64,000 nt of DNA from Rhizobium sp. CF080 (GCF_000282095.2 NZ_AKKC02000001.1:185294-249293); one strand, 5' to 3'. Positions 1-9,327 are shown, counted from the stretch's first letter. Made by a program: numbers and translations. Notes: a model not told the origin generated them from the letters alone.

Positions 1-759
1 GGTGATCCAGACATTGCTGCCCTGGGTGCGGTCGAGCGTCGCGTCGATCGAGCCGTAGAGCACGCCCTCGACGGCGATGCCCTCCTTCAGCTTGTCCAGT
101 TCCTCCTGCTTGATCTCGCCATGGGCGCGGACGCGGTAACGGCGCAGCCAGCCGGTGGTCGGCAGTTCCAGCACTCGCGACAGGCCGCCATCGTTGGTCA
201 GCAGCAGCAGGCCTTCAGTATTGATGTCGAGGCGGCCGATGGAGAGCACCCGCGGCAGACCTTCGGGCAGGTTGTCGAAGACGGTGGCGCGGCCTTCCGG
301 ATCGGAATTGGTGGTCACCAAGCCGGCCGGCTTGTGATAGAGCCAGAGACGGGTGCGCTCGATGCCGCGGATCGGCATGCCGTCAACTTCGATCTTGTCG
401 GCCAGCGTGACGTTGACGACCGGCGTATCGAGAACCTTGCCGTTCAGGCTGACGCGGCCTTCCATGATCATCCGCTCGATATCGCGACGCGACGCGACGC
501 CGACGCGGGCGAGGATCTTGGAAATGCGCTCGGGCTTGCCCTCGGCCTCCATGGTCTCCGGCGGAGGCGGCAGCTTACGGACGGGTTTTGCCGCCTTTTC
601 AGCACCGGCTTTCGCCGCGAAACTCTTCTTGGGCCCAAGACCCTCCTTGGCGGAGAAACCCGCCTTGCCGCCGGCACCAGCCTTCGGAGCGGCTCTCGGT
701 TTGGTTTCGCGAACGAAGGTCTTGCCTTCGCCGCGCTTCGGCTTGTCTTTGGAATTCAT
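1..759 (-). CDS. rluB: 23S rRNA pseudouridine synthase RluB-type, 3' end outside window
   Basis: Reading from the ATG at 759 gives 253 codons with no stop, so the C-terminus lies beyond base 1. The first ~70 residues are a Lys/Ala/Gly/Pro-rich extension common in rhizobial RsuA-family enzymes. An S4 RNA-binding domain follows (ISKILARVGVASRRDIE), then the RsuA/RluB catalytic core with the motif GRLDINTEGLLLLTNDG, whose Asp is the catalytic residue of pseudouridine synthases. The enzyme isomerises a uridine of the 23S rRNA peptidyl-transferase region. It is divergent from tadA, and the 148-base gap between them must hold both promoters. The exact paralogue (RluB versus RluE/RsuA) is inferred from the extension and the context. 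Confidence 0.88.
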   Translation of the reverse strand, partial: MNSKDKPKRGEGKTFVRETKPRAAPKAGAGGKAGFSAKEGLGPKKSFAAKAGAEKAAKPVRKLPPPPETMEAEGKPERISKILARVGVASRRDIERMIMEGRVSLNGKVLDTPVVNVTLADKIEVDGMPIRGIERTRLWLYHKPAGLVTTNSDPEGRATVFDNLPEGLPRVLSIGRLDINTEGLLLLTNDGGLSRVLELPTTGWLRRYRVRAHGEIKQEELDKLKEGIAVEGVLYGSIDATLDRTQGSNVWIT

Positions 760-907
760 TTGTTGTTTGCCTGAAGCGTGATGTCTAACGGAGCGATCCG
801 GACATTCTTGTTCGTGTTGACTGAGATGGATTCGTGCCCGCAGTCGGGCTTCCAGTTGGATGCTTCCTACCAGTTCACGCGATCCGGGTTAAGAGGAAAT
901 CGCCGAA

Positions 908-1363
908 ATGCCTAATACCGATGGGTTCATGCACGCAGCACTCGCAGAAGCCAGGGACGCAGCCGCTCGCGGCGAGGTTCCGATCGGCGCCGTCCTGGTG
1001 CTTGACGGGGCGATCGTCGCCCGATCCGGAAACCGGACCCGCGCCGAAAACGACGTCACTGCCCATGCCGAAATCGCCGTCATCCGAGATGCTTCGGCCG
1101 CACTTGGACAGGAACGACTGTCGGGTGCAGACCTCTACGTGACGCTCGAACCATGCACCATGTGCGCGGCGGCGATCTCGTTTGCGCGCATCCGGCGGCT
1201 CTACTACGGCGCGGAGGATCCCAAGGGCGGAGCGGTCGACAACGGCGTGCGCTTCTTCGCCCAACCGACCTGCCATCATGCGCCGGAGGTCTATTCCGGC
1301 CTCGGCGAAACCGAGGCAGCGATCCTGCTCACCGGTTTCTTCAAATCGAAAAGAGAGAGTTGA
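908..1363 (+). CDS. tadA: tRNA-specific adenosine deaminase TadA
   Basis: The 151-residue cytidine/deoxycytidylate-deaminase fold carries the zinc signature: His53-Ala-Glu55 (HAE) and Pro-Cys83-x-x-Cys86 (PCTMC), where Glu55 is the proton shuttle. In this family the protein deaminates A34 to inosine in tRNA-Arg(ACG) and is essential. The length matches bacterial TadA. AGAGGA lies about 11 bases before the ATG. The gene is divergent from rluB, a common rhizobial arrangement, and its stop is 9 bases from the stop of the convergent lipoprotein gene. Confidence 0.92.
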   Translation: MPNTDGFMHAALAEARDAAARGEVPIGAVLVLDGAIVARSGNRTRAENDVTAHAEIAVIRDASAALGQERLSGADLYVTLEPCTMCAAAISFARIRRLYYGAEDPKGGAVDNGVRFFAQPTCHHAPEVYSGLGETEAAILLTGFFKSKRES

Positions 1364-1372
1364 GCAGCTGAC

Positions 1373-2005
1373 TTAGAAGAGCTTCCACCACTCGCTGCCC
1401 TTCTTGGCAGCCTCAGCTTGCGCCTTGCGACGCTTTTCCTTCTGGGTTTCGGGCTCGCCGACATCCGTCAGCGCAGCGGCATCCGCCGAGCGGAATTCCG
1501 CCGGCGGCTCGGAGAGCGAACGACGGCGGCCGGTAACGGTGACGGTTTCAGCATCTGCCTTGGCCTTGCGGAAGGCTTCCCATTTTTCGGTCTCGGTCAT
1601 CTGGCCGCCCTGACCACTGCCCGCCAGTAGCGGCGAGCGGTAGGTGGGATCGTTCTCGTGAGCATCCGCCTCTTCACGCATGCGCTTGCGGGTTTCTTCC
1701 GGAGATTCAACCCAGTTGGGGTTGCTCTCGCGGCTCGCAAGCGACTGCTGCGGCGCCGGCAGCGCCTGTTCCTGCCCCTTGGCGACAACCAGCGACGGAC
1801 GAGGATTGTATTTCAGGCCCGCTTTCGCTTCGGCACTCTTGCCACCCAGCGACACGGATTGCCCGATATCGTCGGTCAGCTGTTCCATGGCGGTCTTGTC
1901 GGTGCCGTAGGTCGGGCCACCGATGCAGCCCGAAAGGGTCAATGTCGAGGCGAGAATGCCGGCCACACCCAGGCCGACACGAAACGCATATGTCGCTTTC
2001 ATCAA
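1373..2005 (-). CDS. conserved exported lipoprotein of unknown function
   Basis: This is a 210-residue protein with a hydrophobic signal segment ending in a lipobox (Leu-Ser-Gly-Cys27), so it should be lipidated and anchored in the envelope. The rest is hydrophilic, rich in Glu, Lys, Arg and Ala, with a predicted alpha-helical stretch around residues 95-150 and a basic Lys/Ala-rich C-terminus. It lies 130 bases downstream of ileS on the same strand and may be read from the ileS transcript. I recognise no enzymatic motif; similar lipoproteins next to ileS are familiar from rhizobia, but no function is known to me. Confidence 0.8.
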   Translation of the reverse strand: MMKATYAFRVGLGVAGILASTLTLSGCIGGPTYGTDKTAMEQLTDDIGQSVSLGGKSAEAKAGLKYNPRPSLVVAKGQEQALPAPQQSLASRESNPNWVESPEETRKRMREEADAHENDPTYRSPLLAGSGQGGQMTETEKWEAFRKAKADAETVTVTGRRRSLSEPPAEFRSADAAALTDVGEPETQKEKRRKAQAEAAKKGSEWWKLF

Positions 2006-2135
2006 AACCCTTCCAGCAGCGCCCGTCCTGACGCCTCAGACATAACTAAACGCCTAATGGCCAGAAAATCCGGCCAATTTCAGGCAGATTTACCGGATGA
2101 TTGCTCAAAGCGCAATCATCCGGCGATTTCAGGCG

Positions 2136-5123
2136 TCAAAGCCGGCCGAGAGCGGCCAGTTCGCGCAACGCGGCCGCGTCACGGGCCGACACATCCGGAT
2201 AGGCAGGATCTGAGCCGACATCGGTCGTCACCCGCCACGAACGGGCACATTTGATGCCTTCGGCGAGTTTCGGATCGACGGCGACGCCCTGCACTTCCGG
2301 CAGGCGGAAGGCGCTTTCAGGGCCTTCACCCGAAACGATGGCGATTCCCGAGGTGATGCAGGTCTCTTCGAAATCCTGGCCTTCCAGCGCTTTCATCAGC
2401 TCCGGGTCGTTGACATAAACGACCGGTGCGGCCTCCAGCGAAGAGCCGATCCGCTTGTCCTTGCGTTCGATCTCGAGCGCGCCTGTAACAACCGAGCGCA
2501 CCTTGCGGATCTGCGCCCACTTCTCGGCAACCGCCTCGTTCCTCCACTCGGTGGGAACCGTCGGGAACTGTTCGAGATGCACCGAAACCGCGTCCGGGTT
2601 GCGCGACAGCCACGATTCTTCGGTGGTGAACGGCAGCATGGGCGCAAGCCAGGTCACCGTGCATTCGAAGATCTTGCGGATGACGGCGAGAGCGGCACGG
2701 CGGCGCAGCGAGGACGGCGCGTCGCAATAAAGCGCGTCCTTGCGGATGTCGAAATAGAAGGCCGACAGTTCGATATTGGAGAAGTCGATCAGCGCCCGGG
2801 CGATCTTCTTGAACTCGAAAGCATCATAACCCTCGCGCACGAGCTTATCGAGCTCGGCGAGACGGTGCAGCATCAGCTTTTCGAGTTCCGGCAGATCGGC
2901 ATAGGCGATCTCCTCGCCCTCGTCATGGGCGAGCGTGCCGAGCATCCAGCGGATCGTGTTACGCAACTTGCGGTACGCATCAACATTGGTCTGGATGATG
3001 GTCTTGCCGAGGCGCTGGTCTTCCCAATAGTCGGTCGTCATCACCCAGAGGCGGAGGATATCGGCGCCGGCATCCTTCATGACGTCCTGCGGCGCCACGA
3101 CATTGCCGAGCGACTTCGACATCTTCTGGCCCTTCTCATCCATGGTGAAGCCATGGGTGACGACCGTGTCATAGGGCGCCCGGCCGCGGGTGGCGGCGGA
3201 TTCCAGAAGCGAGGAATGGAACCAGCCGCGATGCTGGTCGGAGCCTTCGAGATAGACGTCGGCCGGCCATTTCAGGTCCGGGCGGTCTTCGAGCGTGAAG
3301 GTGTGGGTGGAACCGCTATCGAACCAGACATCGAGGATGTCCATCACCTGGGTCCAGCCTTCATTGGCACGGGAGCCGAGGAAGCGCTCGCGCGCGCCTT
3401 CGGCGAACCAGGCATCGGCACCTTCGAGATCGAAGGCTTCGAGGATGCGCTTGTTGACCGCTTCGTCCTGAAGGATCTCGCCCTCTTCGTCAACGAAGAC
3501 GCAGATCGGCACGCCCCAGGCGCGCTGACGGGACAGCACCCAGTCCGGGCGCTGTTCGATCATGGCGCGCAGGCGGTTCTGGCCGGCTGATGGCACGAAG
3601 CGGGTGTCGTCGATCGCCTGCAGGGCACGCGAGCGCAGCGTCGTGCCATCCGCCAGCGCCTTGTCCATATAGACGAACCACTGCGGCGTGTTGCGGAAGA
3701 TGATCGGCTTCTTCGACCGCCAGGAATGCGGATACTGATGCTTCAAGCGGCCGCGGGCAAACAGCGCGTTGCGCTCGATCAGCGCCTTGATGACGCGATC
3801 GTTGGCATCGCCCTTCTTACCGTTGTCGTCCATGACGCGGGCGCCCTCGAAACCGGGGGCGTCGGCCGTGTAGGCGCCAGCGTCGTCGACCGGGAACGGG
3901 ATCTTCGTCTCGATGCCGCGCGCTTCCAGCTCACGGGCGTGATGCGTCCAGGCCTCGAAGTCCTCGCGGCCGTGGCTGGGTGCGGTGTGGACGAAACCGG
4001 TACCGGCATCGTCGGTGACGTGGTCGCCGGCGAGGAGGGGGACAGCGAAATCATAGCCGCCGCCGAGACCCTTGAGGGGATGGGCGCAGGTGATCGCCGA
4101 CATCTCGCCGGCTGAGACGTCACGTAGACGCTTGAAGACGAGCTTAGCTTTGGCAGCGGATTCTTCGGCAAGCTTGTCGGCAAAGATCAGCTTTTCGCCC
4201 GGACGCGGGCCGAAGTCGTTGGCGGCTTCGGTCACCTCGTAAAGGCCGTAGGAGATTTTTGGAGAGTAGGAGATCGCACGGTTGCCAGGGATGGTCCAAG
4301 GGGTGGTCGTCCAGATCACGACATAGCTAGCAAGCAAATCCGCAAAGTCGGCCTCGACATCCGCAGGCTCAGAAGCTTCACCCTCTTCCTTGAGGATTTC
4401 CGCGATAGCAACAACCTGATCGGCATAGCCTTCACGGCGAATATCCACGACCGGGAACTTCACCCAGATCGTGTCGCTCTCATAATCGTGGTACTCGACC
4501 TCGGCCTCAGCCAGCGCGGTGCGTTCGACGACCGACCACATGATCGGCTTCGAGCCGCGATAGAGCTGACCGCTCTGGGCGATCTTCAGCAGTTCGCCGG
4601 CGATGCGGCTCTCCGCGTGAAAATTCATCGTCAGGTACGGGTTTTCAAAATCGCCGACGATCCCGAGGCGCTTGAATTCCTCCGCCTGGACCTTGATCCA
4701 GCCGGCGGCGAATTCGCGGCATTCCTGGCGGAACTCGTTGACCGGAACCTCGTCCTTGTTCTTGCCCTTCTCGCGGTATTTTTCCTCGATCTTCCATTCG
4801 ATCGGAAGACCGTGGCAATCCCAGCCCGGAACATAGTTCGAGTCGTAGCCGCGCATCTGGAACGAGCGGGTGATGACGTCCTTCAGGATCTTGTTCAGCG
4901 CGTGGCCGATATGGATGTTGCCGTTGGCATAGGGCGGGCCGTCATGCAGCACGAATTTTTCGCGGCCAGCGGCGGAGGCGCGAAGCTTTTTGTAGAGGTC
5001 CATCTGCTGCCAGCGGGCAACCAGTTCCGGCTCCTTCTGCGGCAGGCCGGCGCGCATCGGGAAATCGGTTTCGGGCAGATAGAGGGTCTTCGAATAGTCG
5101 AGCTTTTCGGCGGTATCTGTCAT
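2136..5123 (-). CDS. ileS: isoleucyl-tRNA synthetase
   Basis: This 995-residue class Ia synthetase charges tRNA-Ile. The HIGH motif is at residues 71-74 (HIGHALNK) and KMSKS appears near residue 665 (KMSKSLGN). The large CP1 editing insertion lies between them, which explains the length. The C-terminal end has a single Cys (KCARSW) instead of the four-Cys zinc site of the E. coli enzyme, as I recall for alphaproteobacterial IleS. A possible Ile-responsive attenuator (leader peptide at 5230-5292, hairpin at 5205-5251) lies in its 5' leader. The ATG at 5123 is 82 bases beyond that hairpin. Confidence 0.97.
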   Translation of the reverse strand: MTDTAEKLDYSKTLYLPETDFPMRAGLPQKEPELVARWQQMDLYKKLRASAAGREKFVLHDGPPYANGNIHIGHALNKILKDVITRSFQMRGYDSNYVPGWDCHGLPIEWKIEEKYREKGKNKDEVPVNEFRQECREFAAGWIKVQAEEFKRLGIVGDFENPYLTMNFHAESRIAGELLKIAQSGQLYRGSKPIMWSVVERTALAEAEVEYHDYESDTIWVKFPVVDIRREGYADQVVAIAEILKEEGEASEPADVEADFADLLASYVVIWTTTPWTIPGNRAISYSPKISYGLYEVTEAANDFGPRPGEKLIFADKLAEESAAKAKLVFKRLRDVSAGEMSAITCAHPLKGLGGGYDFAVPLLAGDHVTDDAGTGFVHTAPSHGREDFEAWTHHARELEARGIETKIPFPVDDAGAYTADAPGFEGARVMDDNGKKGDANDRVIKALIERNALFARGRLKHQYPHSWRSKKPIIFRNTPQWFVYMDKALADGTTLRSRALQAIDDTRFVPSAGQNRLRAMIEQRPDWVLSRQRAWGVPICVFVDEEGEILQDEAVNKRILEAFDLEGADAWFAEGARERFLGSRANEGWTQVMDILDVWFDSGSTHTFTLEDRPDLKWPADVYLEGSDQHRGWFHSSLLESAATRGRAPYDTVVTHGFTMDEKGQKMSKSLGNVVAPQDVMKDAGADILRLWVMTTDYWEDQRLGKTIIQTNVDAYRKLRNTIRWMLGTLAHDEGEEIAYADLPELEKLMLHRLAELDKLVREGYDAFEFKKIARALIDFSNIELSAFYFDIRKDALYCDAPSSLRRRAALAVIRKIFECTVTWLAPMLPFTTEESWLSRNPDAVSVHLEQFPTVPTEWRNEAVAEKWAQIRKVRSVVTGALEIERKDKRIGSSLEAAPVVYVNDPELMKALEGQDFEETCITSGIAIVSGEGPESAFRLPEVQGVAVDPKLAEGIKCARSWRVTTDVGSDPAYPDVSARDAAALRELAALGRL

Positions 5124-5204
5124 GGATTAAGCAATCGTCCTGGCGCCGCGACGGGGCGCATCTCGATGAAAATTCGCTGGCGGAAGGCGCTTTGAAAAAC
5201 GCCG

Positions 5205-5251
5205 AAAACCCGGACCTTCCCGCTCGCTCTCAAGCCGCGCGGAAGGCCGGG
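5205..5251 (-). terminator. putative transcription attenuator of ileS
   Basis: In the minus-strand RNA, CCCGG plus CCTTCC (sharing bases 5251-5241) pairs with GGAAGG and CCGGG (5220-5209), giving a GC-rich stem of about 10-11 pairs with one bulged U and a 20-base loop. UUUU follows directly at 5208-5205, and a second U5 run lies a few bases on. The 5' arm is inside the coding sequence of the Ile-rich leader peptide, immediately after its Ile codons. A ribosome stalled on those codons would cover this arm and prevent the hairpin. The pairing is read directly from the sequence; the attenuation role is inference. Confidence 0.6.
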
Positions 5252-5292
5252 CCGATAATTCGAATGATCTGAGCCAGCCGGAATTCTTTCAT
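5230..5292 (-). CDS. Ile-rich leader peptide of ileS
   Basis: This 20-residue ORF upstream of ileS begins MKEFRLAQ and continues Ile-Ile-Arg-Ile-Ile at positions 9-13, then GPAF and a short tail, ending in TGA at 5232-5230. An excellent ribosome-binding site (AAGGA at 5305-5301) lies 8 bases before the ATG. Four Ile codons in five, directly upstream of a terminator-like hairpin in front of the isoleucyl-tRNA synthetase gene, is the classic layout of a ribosome-mediated attenuation leader. It is too short for ordinary gene callers. Conservation in relatives was not tested. Confidence 0.65.
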   Translation of the reverse strand: MKEFRLAQIIRIIGPAFRAA

Positions 5293-5380
5293 AATGCGGT
5301 TCCTTAAGGGTTTTTGCGGCGGAAAGGAAGGGGCAAAACCAAGATGTTGTTCTGGACTCCCGAACTGGCGAGGGCTATAT

Positions 5381-5398
5381 CTGACTAGCTGACTAGTC
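5381..5398. promoter_or_regulatory. probable autoregulatory operator of the Phd/PIN toxin-antitoxin operon
   Basis: Two exact tandem copies of CTGACTAG (5381-5388 and 5389-5396) end in the perfect palindrome GACTAGTC (5391-5398), 10 bases before the antitoxin ATG at 5409. The upstream TATAT at about 5376-5380 could be the -10 region. Phd/YefM antitoxins bind short palindromes over their own promoter, so this is the expected operator position. Confidence 0.6.
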
Positions 5399-5408
5399 GG
5401 AGATTTTC

Positions 5409-5681
5409 ATGTCGGGCAAGCCAACCGTTCAGGATAGTAGCTGGAAGCTAGAAGACGCCAAGGCACGCTTCAGCGAGGTGGTCAGGCGCGCGCATAGCGA
5501 AGGCCCGCAGCGCGTAACGGTGCGAGGGCGCGACAGCGTCGTCGTCATCAGCACGGAGGAGCTGGAGAGGCTGACCAAAGCCGCCCCTAAGAAACCCTTC
5601 CTGGAATTCATGGAAGGCCTGGGGCTGGACAGACTAGACCTCGAACGGGAAGCGGATCGTGGCCGGGATATCGACCTGTGA
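5409..5681 (+). CDS. type II antitoxin, Phd/YefM family
   Basis: This 90-residue protein has the Phd/YefM N-terminal pattern: Trp-x-Leu-x-x-Ala-Lys-x-x-Phe-Ser-x-Val (WKLEDAKARFSEVV), then GPQRVTVRGRDSVVVIS and the EELERL helix. This half dimerises and binds DNA. The C-terminal tail (LGLDRLDLEREADRGRDIDL) is acidic and should wrap the toxin. The stop codon overlaps the toxin start (GTGA, 4 bases), so the pair is translationally coupled. It is divergent from ileS. Confidence 0.9.
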   Translation: MSGKPTVQDSSWKLEDAKARFSEVVRRAHSEGPQRVTVRGRDSVVVISTEELERLTKAAPKKPFLEFMEGLGLDRLDLEREADRGRDIDL

Positions 5682-6136
5682 TCGGCTGGCTGCTGGATAC
5701 CAATGTCATCGCCGCCCTGATCAATACGAACGGGGCACCCTCCGTCAAACGCTGGGCCGCCGGGCAAGATGAAGGCAGTTTCTTCATCAGCATCCTGACC
5801 TTGGCAGAATACGACAAGGGCATCGAAAACCTGCCGCCGGAAGACGAAAACCGCTATCGCTATGCTGCCGCCCGTGATGCACTCGAAGACAGGTTTGCCG
5901 GCCGGACCCTTTCCGTCAGTGACGCGATCGCCAGGCGGTGGGGCGCGATATCCGGAAAGGTGAAGCAGGCGACCGGCCATGCGCCGCCGGTGATCGATAC
6001 GATTTTTGCCGCGACCGCGATCGAGCACAATCTTTATCTCGCCACCCGCAACGTGAAGGATACTCGCACGTCAGGCGCTGCGATCTTCGATCCGTGGCAG
6101 GACGATCCCGAGCGGTTTCCGCTGAGCCGCCGCTAA
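5678..6136 (+). CDS. PIN-domain toxin (VapC-like ribonuclease)
   Basis: The 152-residue PIN domain starts with a GTG that overlaps the antitoxin stop. The acidic metal-binding residues are in the expected places: Asp7 in WLLDTNV, Glu44 in LTLAEYDKGIE, Asp82 in SVSDAIARR and Asp107 in VIDTIFAAT. PIN toxins cleave tRNA or other RNA in a Mg2+-dependent reaction and are neutralised by the co-encoded antitoxin. The catalytic residues look intact, so the toxin is probably active. The gene is convergent with ribF; stop codons are 4 bases apart. Confidence 0.9.
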   Translation: MIGWLLDTNVIAALINTNGAPSVKRWAAGQDEGSFFISILTLAEYDKGIENLPPEDENRYRYAAARDALEDRFAGRTLSVSDAIARRWGAISGKVKQATGHAPPVIDTIFAATAIEHNLYLATRNVKDTRTSGAAIFDPWQDDPERFPLSRR

Positions 6137-6140
6137 CCCC

Positions 6141-7121
6141 TCAAAACGCGATCTTGGCGTCCACTTCGCCAAGCGGCTTCACACCGGAAAGCAACGCCCG
6201 CGCCTCTTCCTCGTCGCGCTTGATCTGGGCGACCAGCGGATCCAGCCCGTCGAATTTCAGCTCGTCGCGCAGGTGGCCGAAGAAGGAGACGGAACAGGTC
6301 TCGCCGTAGAGGCTGCCGGAGAAATCGAAGAGGTAGGTTTCCAGAAGCGGCGCGCCGTTCTCGATCACCGTCGGGCGGCGGCCGTAGCTGGCGACGCCGT
6401 CGAAAAGCGTGCCGTCGGGGCGGCGGAAGCGCACGGCGTAGATGCCGGCCTTCAGTTCGGCTTCGGGGGGAAGCTGCATGTTGGCTGTCGGGAAGCCGAG
6501 CTGGCGGCCGAGCTTTTCGCCGCCGATCACTTCTGCCTCGACCGTGTAGCGATATCCGAGCAGGCCGGCCGCGGCGGCGACATCGCCTTCCGCCAGCAGG
6601 TCGCGGATCCGGCTCGACGAGATCACTTCGGCATTCTCGTCGCGGAAGGCGTCCACCAACTGGACATTAAAATCATGCTTGGCGCCTGACGCCATCAGGA
6701 AGGCCGGTCCGCCTTCCCTGCCCTTGCCGAAATGGAAATCGAAGCCGGTGACGACGGCGCTGGCGGAAAGCCAATCGACAAGGATGGTCTGGATGAACTC
6801 TTCCGCCGAGCGGGTCGCAAACTCGCGGGTGAAAGGATATTCGATCACCGAGCGGAAGCCCATGGCCTCGAGCAGGCGAGCCTTGAGCGGCGCCGGCGTC
6901 AGGCGGAAGACCGGTTCCTCCGCGCGAAAAACGGTGCGCGGATGCGGCTCGAAGGTCAGCACAAGGGCGGGTACGCCGCGCTCTTCGGCAAGTGCCAGCG
7001 CGCGCTCGAGCACGCTGCGATGGCCACGATGGACGCCGTCGAAATTGCCGATGGCGATGACGCCGCCCTTCAGTTCCTCGGGCAGCGGTTCCTTCTTCTC
7101 GTTGCGGTGGAAGACAGTCAT
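6141..7121 (-). CDS. ribF: bifunctional riboflavin kinase/FAD synthetase
   Basis: This 326-residue protein makes FMN from riboflavin and FAD from FMN. The N-terminal adenylyltransferase domain has GNFDGVHRGH at residues 25-34, the nucleotidyltransferase HxGH-type site, and SSSRIRDLL around residue 170. The C-terminal kinase domain includes GEKLGRQLGFPTAN. Length and domain order are standard. No FMN riboswitch was seen in the 39 bases separating it from the upstream HAD gene, with which it probably forms an operon. Confidence 0.95.
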   Translation of the reverse strand: MTVFHRNEKKEPLPEELKGGVIAIGNFDGVHRGHRSVLERALALAEERGVPALVLTFEPHPRTVFRAEEPVFRLTPAPLKARLLEAMGFRSVIEYPFTREFATRSAEEFIQTILVDWLSASAVVTGFDFHFGKGREGGPAFLMASGAKHDFNVQLVDAFRDENAEVISSSRIRDLLAEGDVAAAAGLLGYRYTVEAEVIGGEKLGRQLGFPTANMQLPPEAELKAGIYAVRFRRPDGTLFDGVASYGRRPTVIENGAPLLETYLFDFSGSLYGETCSVSFFGHLRDELKFDGLDPLVAQIKRDEEEARALLSGVKPLGEVDAKIAF

Positions 7122-7160
7122 GCGGCGGGTTCCGGTTCAGGCCGAATTCAGGCCCAGGGG

Positions 7161-8009
7161 CTATGCGAGGCGCGGCATCCAGTATTTCGGCGCGGCATTT
7201 TCCCGCTTCAGCCAGGCATTGAGGATCGCCTCGTCGGTCTGGCCGTTGACGGTGTATTCCGCGACATGGATGCCTGCGCTGATATAGAGCAGGTCGAGGC
7301 CGTATGCGAGCGCGCCGCGCACGTCGGTCGGCATGCCGTCGCCGATCGCCAGAACCCGGCTCATCGGGAAATCGCCGCGCACCTCGCGGGCAGCGGCAAT
7401 CGTCGCCTCGTAGATCGGCCGATGCGGCTTGCCGGCGACGCGGGTCTTGCCGCCGAGATCTTCGTAATAGGCCGCGACCGCGCCGGCGCAAGGAATGATC
7501 TTGTGGCCGCGCTCGACGACGAGATCCGGGTTGGCGCAGATGAAGGGCACGTCGCGCTTGGCAAAGGCGGTCAGCATGTCGGTATAGTCTTCCGGCACTT
7601 CCTTCTCGTCGTCGAAGAAACCGGTGCAGACGATGCATTCGGCCTCGTCGGCCGAGACCACCTCGACGCCGAGCCCGTCGAACAGGTTCAGGTCGCGGTC
7701 GGGACCGATCAGGAAGACCTTTTTCGGACCGTCGACGATCAGATGCTGGGTCACATCGCCTGACGTAACGATCCGGTCGTAGGTGCCGTCGGGAACGCCG
7801 AGCACCTTCATCTGCTGGATGACGCCGGGTGCCGTGCGCGGCGAATTGGTGATCAGTACCACCGTGGCGCCGGCCTCGCGCGCCTCGGCGAGCGCCTTGC
7901 AGGAATGCTGGAAGGCTTCGACGCCATTGTGAACGACGCCCCAGACGTCCGACAGAACCACGTCGTATTCGCCGATCACTTCGCTCAGATTGCCGATGCG
8001 CTTTGCCAT
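7161..8009 (-). CDS. HAD-superfamily class IIA hydrolase (TIGR01459-like)
   Basis: Starting at the ATG at 8009 (preceded by GGAAGAAG) gives 282 residues beginning MAKRIGNLSEV; an in-frame extension to 8138 lacks a better start. The first HAD motif is VVLSDVWGVVHNG (nucleophile Asp21), the Thr/Ser motif is VVLITNSPRTAPG, and ERGHKIIPCAG and RVLAIGDGMPTDVRGA supply the Lys and acidic motifs. The family resembles NagD-type sugar or nucleotide phosphatases; the substrate is unknown. It sits upstream of ribF on the same strand, as I recall from other rhizobia, so a role in flavin nucleotide dephosphorylation is possible but unproven. Confidence 0.85.
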   Translation of the reverse strand: MAKRIGNLSEVIGEYDVVLSDVWGVVHNGVEAFQHSCKALAEAREAGATVVLITNSPRTAPGVIQQMKVLGVPDGTYDRIVTSGDVTQHLIVDGPKKVFLIGPDRDLNLFDGLGVEVVSADEAECIVCTGFFDDEKEVPEDYTDMLTAFAKRDVPFICANPDLVVERGHKIIPCAGAVAAYYEDLGGKTRVAGKPHRPIYEATIAAAREVRGDFPMSRVLAIGDGMPTDVRGALAYGLDLLYISAGIHVAEYTVNGQTDEAILNAWLKRENAAPKYWMPRLA

Positions 8010-8202
8010 GTCTTCTTCCCGTCTCGCAAGCCCCGGGGTCACATGGCAAACCCCTGGAAAGATTACAAGAGATATTCGGGGGAAAAGCCGACGACGTCCG
8101 ATCGCGGTGCACGCAGGCCACTTTTTGCGTCGCACCATGTTGTTATTGCATCTGCTAAATGGTTTATTGCCCGCGGGGCTGGCTCACTCAACGAGGGAGC
8201 CG

Positions 8203-9327
8203 ATGATGAAAAGAATCGACCAGCTTGAAGGCCTGCGCGGCCTGCTCGCCATCTGGGTCGTCGTGGTCCACCTGCTGCCGGCTTCCGGAATAGAACCGGA
8301 AGGGTTCGGGCCATTCCAGGTGCTCTTCAACGAGAAAATCCGGGTGCAAATCTTCTGCATCATGAGCGGCTTCGTCATCTTCATGATGATGTCGTCGACG
8401 CGGGAAGGCTATGGCACCTACCTCACGCGCCGGCTGAAGCGCATCTATCCGGCCTATATGCTGGCGTTCGTGCTGTCGATCCTTACCGCCGGCATCGCCT
8501 ACCAGGCATTGGTGACCGCTGATTTCGAAAGCGTGCGAAATGTCGGCCGACTGAAGATCCTGGATCAGAGCTTCCTCAACTGGCCCTATCACGTGCTCGC
8601 CCATGCGACCCTGCTGCACGGTGTCATTCCGGAACAATGGCTGCCGCTCGGTTCCTACGCCTTTCTCGGGCAGGGCTGGAATATTTCCACGGAATTCCAG
8701 TTCTACGTGATCGCGCCGATCGCCTTTTTCTTCCTGCACCAGCCGCTCAAATGGCTGCGGGCTGTTTTCGTCGTCGCCTGCCTCGCCGCCTGGTATCTCT
8801 TCCGGCACTGGCCGAACGGCTCGCTGCTCAGCTACTACGCGATCTATTTCACCATCGGCATCGCCAGCTATTACGTCTGGAAGCGTCGGTGGGACAACCG
8901 GACGCTCGTCAATCCGGTGACCGTGATTGTCGCCGCGATCCTTGCCGGTCTCTTCGACCTTGCGATCGGCGGCTGGGTGTTCGTGTTCGGTTATGCCGTG
9001 CTCATCCGCGACCAGGCCCGCCAAAAGGACCCGGTCACCCGTTTCCTCGAACAGCCGCCGATGATGTTTCTCGGCACGATTTCCTATTCGCTTTACCTGC
9101 TGCACATGATCCCGCTTTACGGCTGGATGTACGCGCTGAACGGCCAGGGCCTCAGCCAGCCGGTCTATTTCGCAAGCCTTGCGGTGCTGACATTTACGAC
9201 CGCCATACCGCTTTCGCTGGTCAGCCAGAGATATATGGAAAACGTGTTCTACAAATCGAAGACCCACCGCCTGCCGGAAAAACAGCTGGCAACGGCGAAC
9301 GAGGCAACCGCCGTGCCCCGTCCCTAG
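8203..9327 (+). CDS. acyltransferase 3 family membrane protein
   Basis: I place the start at the ATG at 8203 (GAGGGAG just upstream; an ATG at 8206 is equivalent), giving 374 residues. The protein begins with the typical family motif QLEGLRGLLAIWVVVVHLL and has about ten hydrophobic segments, with FCIMSGFVIF and YLTRRLKRIYPAYM matching the conserved N-terminal region. Members O-acylate (often O-acetylate) surface polysaccharides or other periplasmic glycans; the substrate here cannot be told. The gene stands alone. Its TAG stop shares the palindrome CTAG with the stop of the convergent chrA. Confidence 0.85.
   Translation: MMKRIDQLEGLRGLLAIWVVVVHLLPASGIEPEGFGPFQVLFNEKIRVQIFCIMSGFVIFMMMSSTREGYGTYLTRRLKRIYPAYMLAFVLSILTAGIAYQALVTADFESVRNVGRLKILDQSFLNWPYHVLAHATLLHGVIPEQWLPLGSYAFLGQGWNISTEFQFYVIAPIAFFFLHQPLKWLRAVFVVACLAAWYLFRHWPNGSLLSYYAIYFTIGIASYYVWKRRWDNRTLVNPVTVIVAAILAGLFDLAIGGWVFVFGYAVLIRDQARQKDPVTRFLEQPPMMFLGTISYSLYLLHMIPLYGWMYALNGQGLSQPVYFASLAVLTFTTAIPLSLVSQRYMENVFYKSKTHRLPEKQLATANEATAVPRP

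Noticed and set aside
5124..5408. T-box riboswitch in front of ileS
   Set aside because: No specifier loop or T-box sequence is visible, and T-boxes are essentially absent from alphaproteobacteria; the leader-peptide model fits better.
7122..7160. FMN riboswitch upstream of ribF
   Set aside because: The gap is only 39 bases and holds no RFN-like sequence.
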